This document shows positions 49,285 to 57,700 of a stretch of 64,000 bases of DNA, one piece after another. Origin of the DNA: an uncultured Cyclobacteriaceae bacterium. GTDB lineage: Bacteria; Bacteroidota; Bacteroidia; Cytophagales; Cyclobacteriaceae. A model generated the notes under the pieces. That model ran no database searches, was not told the DNA's origin, and saw only the letters and a program-made list of their open reading frames with translations. The first letter of the stretch is position 1, and the number at the start of each line of letters is the position of its first letter. The DNA lies in the NCBI GenBank assembly GCA_947492745.1, contig CANLOE010000014.1, forward strand, positions 17,861 through 81,860, read 5' to 3'. The translations under genes were made by a program, and so were the position numbers.

Positions 49285-49451
49285 CCCAAAATGATCAATA
49301 GCCTTCCTATTGCGAGCATAAATTACTTCAAAATCAGCGGTTTTACGCTGCGCAGGCTCGTCATCTTAGTGATACAAAAGCCTCTCCTCCTAAACCGCTG
49401 ATTTTATTGCACTTTATACGCTCATCACACAATCCTATTGATCAATTCGGG
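49285..49451. repeat. Family B element
   Basis: 167 bp, CCCAAAATGATCAATAG ... CTATTGATCAATTCGGG, with TTTAA on both sides. The interior differs from 5533-5698 but matches a partial copy near 63831. The flanking 49041-50024 has no gene. Confidence 0.8.
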
Positions 49452-50024
49452 TTTAAGGCATTGGCTATGCAAGGGAGGGCGGAAAATAAAGAGGAAGTCT
49501 GGGCTTACATCCGGAATGTTACGGATTTTGTTTTTTTATCTCATGCTAGGGCAAATTGTTATGGTCCACTACCACGGTACCTGCTTTGAGAAGGATTTCA
49601 CAATATGATCATTTGCCCGCTGCACTCAAGTTGGGATAAAGTAACGACAGATATAAACTCACAGTCCTATTTCTTGGAAGATAATACGCGCAAAGTATGT
49701 AGGGTTGACGGGCTATAGATACAATCTATCGACTAAAATGGCTGCTTATAGACATCCGGGCATTGGTGTTATGTTGATTGTTTTCTTACCTTAAGAAAGA
49801 TTTTTTTGTGTTAATGGGGTTTTGTGCCGAGTGCTTATTTTTGATGCAACTTTTTTTCTATCAGATTCTGAATCACTTAAGTCTTGGGCTGTTCTATTGG
49901 TCTTTTGGCCGACATTTATGAAATCCAATGATACCAATCTTTACTTAACTTTTAAGTGAAAAACTGCATCCGATTGCAGGTAATATTTGTCGTCTTTTTT
50001 AACTTAAACCACGGGATAAATAAC

Positions 50025-50894
50025 ATGTCATTATCGAAAAAAATCTATTTCCTTGCTGTAATATGCACTTTTGCAGGCCTTACCAAAGGCATCCGGGCAC
50101 AAACAATGCTGGACGGTTTCATGAAAGCATCGGGAGAGGGTACCGTAGTACTCAATTACTCTTACGAAAGTTATGATCGCTTCAAATTCGCTAAAACCAC
50201 CCGAGGCGCGCCTCTTTCTCTTGGAGCGAAAATCGATACCAAGGCTGCAGGTCTTTTTGCCGCTTATGGTCTGCCCAAAAACCTCAATGTTGTCGTTAGT
50301 ATTCCCTATGTGATCATACAGGGAAATGGCGATGAACTGGAAAGGGAGCAGGAGGTCAGGGGTTTTCAGGATGCCACGGTGTACCTGAAATGGAAGCCTA
50401 TTGAAACACGTATGGGCCAAGGGGATTTTTCGGCTATGGCTGCGCTTGGCTCTTCCTTTCCTCTAAGCGATTATGGCGCAGATGATATCCTATCTTTGGG
50501 AAATCAGGCCACTACGGCAGAATTTAGGGCAATAGCCCAGTATAAGTTCGATTTTGGATTTTTCGCAAATGCTCAGGTAGGCTATAGCATCCGAAGCAAT
50601 AATGTGCCCGATGCTACCATATTATCAGGTAAGGTAGGATATGCAGTATCAAAGTTCTATCTCGATGCCTGTGTGAAAATCCAGATATCCGATAGTGATG
50701 CCCCCGATATTATGCGACCTTTGATCCCATTTTATGAAAACAGAGTGAATTTTGCACTGTTGGGAATCAATGGATACTACCCCATTTCCTCACAGCTTGG
50801 ATTGGTCGCAGGATTCTCGCACATGCTGGGAGGAAGAAACGCAGTATTGCCCACAGGCTATTCTGGAGGAATTGTCTTTAACTTCGGGCAGTAA
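50025..50894 (+). CDS. Outer-membrane beta-barrel, MetA-like
   Basis: An approximately 289-aa protein with a signal peptide (FLAVICTFAGLTKGIRAQ) and many amphipathic beta strands (AGLFAAYGLPKNLNVVVSIPY, DATVYLKWKPIETR, NFALLGINGYYPISSQLGLVAGFSHML). It ends in GGIVFNFGQ, a barrel-type aromatic end. The start ATG 50025 is chosen because the signal peptide begins there; a start at 49956 would precede it with an unlikely hydrophobic stretch. It may be a channel or surface sensor. The lipoprotein gene starts 47 bp later. Confidence 0.85.
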   Translation: MSLSKKIYFLAVICTFAGLTKGIRAQTMLDGFMKASGEGTVVLNYSYESYDRFKFAKTTRGAPLSLGAKIDTKAAGLFAAYGLPKNLNVVVSIPYVIIQGNGDELEREQEVRGFQDATVYLKWKPIETRMGQGDFSAMAALGSSFPLSDYGADDILSLGNQATTAEFRAIAQYKFDFGFFANAQVGYSIRSNNVPDATILSGKVGYAVSKFYLDACVKIQISDSDAPDIMRPLIPFYENRVNFALLGINGYYPISSQLGLVAGFSHMLGGRNAVLPTGYSGGIVFNFGQ

Positions 50895-50941
50895 GACTAC
50901 ACTAGACAAATAACCTTGAACCATTTAAACCATCATTTCCA

Positions 50942-51673
50942 ATGAAATCTCAAAAACTAACATTCACGAGAAGTTTCCATAAGGTGTCCTTAGTTATTCT
51001 TTTGACCATTAGCGTGACCCTAAGTGGATGCCATAACGATGTAGAGGTATTCTATAGAACGTTTGACTACTATCCTTTGGTCAATGGCGATTTTCGGACT
51101 TATGTCAACGAATCCATGGATACGCTGACCTATAATATCGGGGCTAAAGCAGAAGTGGACGGTAAGGAATATACTACCGTGACTCTGGACTGGACAAACC
51201 CGAAGGGTAAAGATTCGGAAATCCAATACATCAATAACAAAACAGGTATAACCACGAAGCAAGTCACTATAGGCACGCGAAAAAATAGGTACGAACCTGC
51301 GATAAGTATCACGGAGTCCGAGATTGAAGTAGGGTCCGAACACAGTTACCAGTCCAAGGTATTCGATGTCACTGAAGGAGAAAGGACATTAGTGATGACA
51401 GTGAGTGGGGAATCTGTGGTCGCCGGTACGGAAAAAGTGACCGTGCCCGCAGGAACCTTCGAAGACTGCCTTAGACTGACCATTGTATCCGTGCAGAAAG
51501 AAAAGGAGGGCAACACCGATGTTGAAAGTAGGATTACGACCAATATCTGGTATGCACGTTCCTTAGGAGAAGTGAAAAGGGAGGCAATAGTCGAAGACGG
51601 TAAAGGTGGCCGAAAGGTCACCTCTAGACAATTGATCAGTGGAGCGGTCAAGGGTAGAACCTATAATTTATAA
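50942..51673 (+). CDS. Lipoprotein of unknown function
   Basis: A 243-aa protein with lipobox VTLSGC at residues about 25-30 and beta-rich middle and end (GKEYTTVTLDWTNPKGKDS, NIWYARSLGEVKREAIVEDGKGG). No family recognised. Probably anchored to the outer or inner membrane. Tight spacing to the barrel protein suggests one operon. Confidence 0.85.
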   Translation: MKSQKLTFTRSFHKVSLVILLTISVTLSGCHNDVEVFYRTFDYYPLVNGDFRTYVNESMDTLTYNIGAKAEVDGKEYTTVTLDWTNPKGKDSEIQYINNKTGITTKQVTIGTRKNRYEPAISITESEIEVGSEHSYQSKVFDVTEGERTLVMTVSGESVVAGTEKVTVPAGTFEDCLRLTIVSVQKEKEGNTDVESRITTNIWYARSLGEVKREAIVEDGKGGRKVTSRQLISGAVKGRTYNL

Positions 51674-51740
51674 AGGGTTCTAAGCAAGCTTTTTTCTATT
51701 TTGACGGATATTGTGCCAATCTAAGTTAACACTTAAAAGT

Positions 51741-51776
51741 AGCGGCACTCTCTGGGTACGGAGAGTGCCGCTTTTA
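51741..51776 (+). terminator. Intrinsic terminator of barrel/lipoprotein operon
   Basis: Perfect 12-bp stem AGCGGCACTCTC (51741-51752) and GAGAGTGCCGCT (51761-51772), followed by TTTTATATT. Confidence 0.85.
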
Positions 51777-51810
51777 TATTCTAAAGTGGTTTGTCCCGTA
51801 TTATGTACTA

Positions 51811-51971
51811 ATACAAACTTAGCTTTCAAAATTGTCTATCTTCCTGTTCATTATGCTTCACTCAGCGTTGACAATCCTCGGGATAGCGCTGCTATCCCTG
51901 CGGTTATCGCCTTGATTGAAACCAAAATGACCCGCGGAATCTTATACGACAGTTAAAACTCAAATTTGTAT
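51811..51971. repeat. Family A element (intact, gives the empty site of the IS1380 insertion)
   Basis: 161 bp in the same orientation as the copy at 2926. The bases CATTATGC at about 51850 show the uninterrupted target of the IS1380-like element. A partial family B remnant follows at about 51985-52080 (CATAGC-ggt-GCTATG). Confidence 0.85.
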
Positions 51972-52080
51972 AAGAAATATACTACGATTTTAAATATAGC
52001 AGATCAGTAAAATAGATGCGTTTTGAATACGCCATAGCGGTGCTATGCCGAATCCGATAAAACCCGCTGATTTATTTTAA

Positions 52081-52300
52081 GAGACTGTTTTGAAGATATT
52101 ATTTTAGAATTTATTATCACTTATTTTGGATAGGACCGAGCGTTAAAATAATGCCCCGAGGGCATTATCAGTGAAGGGGCCTTCTGCCGCGTGATCCATT
52201 GATAAAGATAGCATGTCGCGCTAGCTAGCGGAAATTTCAACGAAATCAGGCACCAAAAGAAGTACATAAGAAAGAAAAAGATACATCTCCCAACAATCTC
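52081..52300. repeat. Family C element abutting the adenine deaminase stop
   Basis: Left end GAGACTGTTTTGAAG and right end CAACAATCTC (reverse strand GAGATTGTTG). It ends exactly at the last base of the deaminase stop codon, so insertion may have fixed the gene's present C-terminus. Interior shared with 15487-15780 (ATAGGACCGAGCGTTA). Confidence 0.7.
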
Positions 52301-53934
52301 TAGGAAACCAGTGGGATAAATCCAAAATTCTTTCCATCAAAAAGGCCTTTATCGCTCAGTTTGAGTTCAGGGATGACCAGTAAAGCCATGAAGGACAGCG
52401 TCATGAAAGGAGAGCCAAGTTGGGAACCCATGCTTTTGACCATTTTATCGATAGCGGTATACGCTTCGGCGACTTGATAGCCTTCTACGGGGGTCATGAT
52501 TCCACCGATGGGGAGTGGGATGACCTTTTCTTCCTGAGAAGATATGGCCGCAATGCCACCTTTATGCGCGATTAGCGTGTTTACCACTTTGCAGATAGCA
52601 TCATCTTCTACACCTACTGCTATGATGTTATGAGAATCATGTCCCACGGAAGATGCGATGGCCCCTTCTTTTAATCCGAAGTTTTTGATAAAGGCAGTGG
52701 CGGGAGGAGTATCGGCATAGCGATTGACAACGGTAATCTTGAGAATATCATTAGCTACATCCGAAACCAGTACAGTGCCTTCGCGTTTGGGCTTTTGTGA
52801 AAGGTGATGTGTAATCAACTGTCCATCGAGTGCCTCGATAACATGAAGGGTATCCCCACTGGCCTGAACTTGAAAGTCTTCCCGTTTTTTGGTTTTGGTA
52901 TCAAAATGGTTGACAATACGGCTTTCTATGTAGGGAATCGCTGTCTTGCCTTTGTGGGCTACCTGCTCACCATTGATATAGGTGGATAATACAGTGAGAT
53001 CTTCTAGGTTATCCACTACGATAAAGTCGGCGGGATCACTGTTTCGGAGCAGGCCCACTTCCAGACCGTAATGTTCCACAGGGTTAATACAGGCCATCTG
53101 CAGCACAGAGAATAAATCGTGCCCTTTGGCCAGTGCTCTTTTGACCAGTAGGTTGATATGCCCTTCTACCAAGCTGTCGGGATGTTTGTCATCGGAGCAG
53201 AACATCATGTGCTCATAATGCTCCGTCATCAATCCTATCAGTGCCTCAAAGTTCTTGGCAGCACTTCCTTCCCGTATCAGTATCTTCATACCTCGGTTCA
53301 GCTTGTTGAGGGCCTCTTCCGCCGTGAAACACTCATGGTCGGTACTGATACCTGCTGCGATATACTTCCCTGCGTCCTCACCCATAAGACCGGGTGCATG
53401 TCCATCTACGGGTTTATTGTATTTTTTGGCCAAGGCTATTTTTTGCAGCACCCCCTCATCACCATGCAATACTCCTGGAAAGTTCATCATCTCGGCAAGG
53501 TACTTGATATTGTCCATTTGGAGTAATGATTCCACATCGTCAACACCTATTTCTGCTCCCGCAGTTTCAAAAGTAGTGGCGGGTACACAGGAGGGTGCAC
53601 CAAAGAAAAACTTGAAAGGTACATTTTCCGCATCTTCCAACATGTATTCGACTCCTTTTTTGCCCAGTACATTGGCGATTTCATGGGGGTCGGATACAGT
53701 GGCTACCGTTCCATGCACCACTGCTACTCGGGCAAAGCCGGCCGGCGTGAGCATAGAACTCTCGATATGCACATGCGCATCGATAAAACCGGGTAGGATA
53801 TACTGTGCGGGTACTTGTTCATCGGTCGCTTCGATACGCTCGATTTTTCCATGTGCTATATGTACATGAGCGGGTTGGATTTTTTTTGCGGCAATGTCGA
53901 TGACATGTCCGCTGATCGTGAGTTGGGATGACAT
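52300..53934 (-). CDS. ade: Adenine deaminase
   Basis: A 544-aa amidohydrolase. Metal-binding YILPGFIDAHVHIESSMLTP, ATVSDPHEIANVLG, the GHAPGL segment and IGLMTEHYEHMMFCSDDKHPDSL, and the C-terminal SVGHDSHNIIAVG. This is the bacterial ade type that converts adenine to hypoxanthine. Length and motifs are complete. Confidence 0.95.
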   Translation of the reverse strand: MSSQLTISGHVIDIAAKKIQPAHVHIAHGKIERIEATDEQVPAQYILPGFIDAHVHIESSMLTPAGFARVAVVHGTVATVSDPHEIANVLGKKGVEYMLEDAENVPFKFFFGAPSCVPATTFETAGAEIGVDDVESLLQMDNIKYLAEMMNFPGVLHGDEGVLQKIALAKKYNKPVDGHAPGLMGEDAGKYIAAGISTDHECFTAEEALNKLNRGMKILIREGSAAKNFEALIGLMTEHYEHMMFCSDDKHPDSLVEGHINLLVKRALAKGHDLFSVLQMACINPVEHYGLEVGLLRNSDPADFIVVDNLEDLTVLSTYINGEQVAHKGKTAIPYIESRIVNHFDTKTKKREDFQVQASGDTLHVIEALDGQLITHHLSQKPKREGTVLVSDVANDILKITVVNRYADTPPATAFIKNFGLKEGAIASSVGHDSHNIIAVGVEDDAICKVVNTLIAHKGGIAAISSQEEKVIPLPIGGIMTPVEGYQVAEAYTAIDKMVKSMGSQLGSPFMTLSFMALLVIPELKLSDKGLFDGKNFGFIPLVS

Positions 53935-54060
53935 GGTTATAGTTTGTGATTGGCTATGATTACTATATTTTTTCTGAAATGGAAAACAGGCTTTGCGCCT
54001 TTTCCACCGCTGTAAATCAACGGAAGATACTTCACTTTCTTTGGTAAAGACAAGACCTGA

Positions 54061-54768
54061 CTATTGGATAGGGGCAAATTTTTCCTTCATGGCCTTCTCT
54101 ATATAATAGGCGTGGTTCTCATTGAGACAGTAGTACATGATTTCGAAAGTTAAAAAACCACTGCTCTCATTGGTACTGCTAATGGTGGGTTCTTTATTGG
54201 CAGAGGTCCATGGGAGACTCATTAGGCTGGTTTTCAGGTCGGTGGCGAGTTGGTCCTTATCCCTATTCAGTGCTAGTTTCAGTTTCATCTTGAAATTATC
54301 CGTAGAGGCCATATCTCCTTTTTTGACCAAGGTCTCGTTACTCAGCTTACTATAAGGGATTTTCATGGTTTCACCTTTTCGGGTCTCTAGCTTCAGATAA
54401 GTTGGCCCCATGTCCAAAATGCGGCCCGAAATAGAGCTGAACTTTATCTTTTGCCCTCTTCTGAACTCGTTCTGTGTTTTGAATATAATCCCTGAGATAA
54501 AATCCTTGACCAGAAACCAACTGATGGAAATAATGACCACTAGCATGATACTGATCATAAGTATGGGATAGAAAAACTGTTCACGGAAGAGTACGTGTAT
54601 GGCCCAGAATACGAAGGCCAGCCAGCAGGATAGCTCTATGGCAGGAAAAAAATAATTGAAACGCTTTAGTGACAGGTATTTATTCGAAAATACATTCAAT
54701 AACCTACTCACTATTTTTAAGGTAAAAAACAGTGCAATACCGAAGATGATAAACTTAATGGTTGTCAT
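54061..54768 (-). CDS. MscS-like small channel
   Basis: A 235-aa protein with three or four N-terminal helices and the core SISWFLVKDFISGIIFKTQNEFRRGQKIKFSSISGRILDMGPTYLKL, which matches the MscS beta domain (pore helix and GXX IXX motifs). Its start overlaps the stop of the preceding transporter by 4 bases (ATGA, 54765-54768), so it is translationally coupled to the 1705-aa protein. It might respond to the same osmotic signal. Confidence 0.85.
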   Translation of the reverse strand: MTTIKFIIFGIALFFTLKIVSRLLNVFSNKYLSLKRFNYFFPAIELSCWLAFVFWAIHVLFREQFFYPILMISIMLVVIISISWFLVKDFISGIIFKTQNEFRRGQKIKFSSISGRILDMGPTYLKLETRKGETMKIPYSKLSNETLVKKGDMASTDNFKMKLKLALNRDKDQLATDLKTSLMSLPWTSANKEPTISSTNESSGFLTFEIMYYCLNENHAYYIEKAMKEKFAPIQ

Positions 54769-57700
54769 AATATATCGTTTTCTTGGAAGACTTCAATGAT
54801 ATGGGGTTCCAAGTATTCGTTGAGACTGTAAATGCTCCTGCTCTTCTCTACTACGATGCCCGCACGTATCATGGCGGACAGGATGTGTCGGATATGGGTA
54901 CGGTCCGTTCCCATGATAGTAGAGAGTTTCTCTAAGGTCAAGTGTTTGTGCAAAATTAACTGTAGGACATATACTTTCCAGTCATCGTCCATTTTCTCCA
55001 GTATCTTGCGGTCAGGGATATTGGGTTTGGCGATAACGATTATTTTGCCTTTCACATCCTTGATATGGGCAAGCCAAGCGTTTAAGGCCATCCCGGGATT
55101 ACCCAGAGAGTATTTAAAGTACTCATGGAAAAGTTTGGCCTGCTGGAGTCCTGAAAAACTCTCCTCTTTTTCCTTGCCCAAGACAAATTTCAATCCGCTG
55201 GAGTGATGTCTCAGCATGATGAGGTTTTTGATTTCCTCCGATACGAATGGTTTGCAATGAATGGCTGCTATAAAATTGTCCTCGATAGGGTACAATTGAT
55301 TGATCAGATGAAACGAGTAAGGGTTACAGTTGACCAGAAAAAGGCAATCCTCACTATAACGGAGGATGAGGCCCATCAACTGTTGTAGTACCGAATGGCC
55401 CTTGTCAGAGCGGAGCCACCATAGTTCGAGATCATTGAGGATGAGTACGGAATCCTTGGGAAGGTTCTGTATGATATTGTGCAGGTTACCCGTAAGTCCG
55501 GTAGCACGGCGAAGCGCCTCTTCAAAGGCAGAGATAACTATGGCCCCTCCCTTGGGGGGGAATACCTGAAACACCTTCTTTTCAGGAAAGTGAGCTGTGG
55601 CCAAATGCTTGCAGAAAGAGGTCTTGCCCGAGTTGCGTTCGCCCAATACCAGAATGCCGCCTTTATGGCCCGACTTATAGCGCTTTATGGCATTGCCCGC
55701 TTTTTCCTTTTCCAAAGGACGGTCTATCCAGAAGTCATTGCTAATGGAGGACTTTCCACTAAAAAGGTTTTTGTAGTAAATAGGTAATTTTTCATACACC
55801 CCTTGGTCCGGACTGACCTGTTCCAGTAAGTCCAGGGTACGGGCCATCACGGGTTCGTTCTTCTTATCTTCGGTGATTTCCTTGGCCAGAAGTACCCCTT
55901 CACTACGACGGTATAGTAGATTGATAAACCTATCGATGAGGAACTTTCGGCCTTTTTGTGTGATATTACCTACCTTCGAGATAACTTTCTTGCTCTTGTA
56001 GTCACGTGCCTGTTGTACAAAGTCCCCTGCATTTTTAATGATGACATAAGAAGACAATGGTTCAAAGGCCTCTGCCAGGTGCTTTCTGATTTCGGAGGAC
56101 AGCTGATCGTTAACGATTTTTGCCTTTTCCGTCTCCGAGTCGATACCCTGTAGGGCACGAAGCAGTGTCGTTTTCACATGCTCTTCACGGTTTACCTCTT
56201 CTTCTAGGTTTTCCAAGTTGAAGTTTGTCAAGCTGACGATTTCCTTGACGGTCAGGCTGTGGTTGCGCAGGAAAGCGGAGGCTTCTCTCAATCGCTGCTG
56301 TACCGGGTTGGCAAAGTGAGACTCTACGAAATGTGCTGCTATACGCTCCACGGGTATGCTGACAGCTTCCATGTCGATAAACCTTTTTGCTTCCGATGCC
56401 TCCAGGTCTTCCCCGGAGACTTCATCATTGGCAATGTCAATGGACTCGGGAAGCCCCTTTATCAGACCATTGATCAATTCGTACGTTTCGTTGAAGCCGG
56501 TGACCATATCGATTTCCTCGACGACCTCAAATTCGAACGAAAGTTTCTCTTCTACAAGCTCGCTATTGAGCTTGACATCGACTTCCTTGCTGAGCTCTTG
56601 TAGCTTTTTACTGTATTTGAGGTCTATCGTATGGGACAGTTCTTTGTCATAATCTTCGATGCCCTCTTTGATCCTGTTCTTAATCATAAAGAGGCATAGG
56701 TCCAGAAAATTTCCATTGACAAAAAGGCGGAGGTTGTGTAGCCAGTGGTCAGCGAAAGTCAGATTCTCCTCTTTTATATTTTGATACTGTTTTCTGCCCC
56801 TGCGTTTTTTGGCGCTGAAGCGATTGATGTCTATATCCTCCATGTGCTGCCCCATCGCGTTGAGGTTTTTTCTGAAGTCCAGCAGGAAACGGTTGCGGAA
56901 CAAGTCGGGAAGAATGGAGAACTGCTGCTCCAGCGAAGCTAATGTAGTATCGATGGCCGATGCCGCACTGTCTATGGCTTCCGTCTCCAATGCGTTTTCT
57001 ACAGCTTTCAGTTCAATGGCCTCCAGCTGGGCAGTGGTGACCGAGACGATTGCCTTTAGGCCCGCCATAAGCTTCATATGCTCCATCTCAAACTCCTGTA
57101 GCAAAGCGGATAAGAAAACATTTCGACTTTGGTTCAGGTAGTAGTTGGCAATCTCACGGTATCGGACCTGATGTCCTATGGTGTTTTTTCCTGTAAGTGT
57201 TGCCCTCAGGCGTTTCTTGAATTTGAACGACTTCGTGTCCGCAGAATCTCCGCTGGTCGCGATAGCAGCACTTTGGGGATAGTCCAAGGACAACCGCAGT
57301 GGGAATCGTTCTATATCCTTGTCCATGCGTTCTATGTATTGACCAATGGCCTCATCGAGGAGTTCCTGCTGATGGTTGAGATGAGCGTCCTTCAATGCTT
57401 CGAATTCGCGCCTGACCCTGAAGATAAAGTCGTTTTCCGTTTTGACAATGGCCTTGCGCTTTCGATAGTGGTTTTCGATAGTAGCTGCCTTGCGCAGCCC
57501 GGAGATAGTGCTATTAGTGATACTTCGGAAAGTATCTATCAAGCCAATGTTCTCTTTAAAGATAGGCAAGAAAGATTTGTTGAAAAAACGTTGTATGGAC
57601 TGACTCCCATACTCATCTATCTTTCGCAGGTCAATATTGACCTGCGAGTGAAAGGTAGTATACAATTCGGGTAAAGTCAGGGCGACATCCTCCTCTGGTA

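Noticed and set aside
53255..53869. 204-codon plus-strand frame antisense to adenine deaminase
   Set aside because: Shadow of ade, Ser/Ala-rich with no motif.
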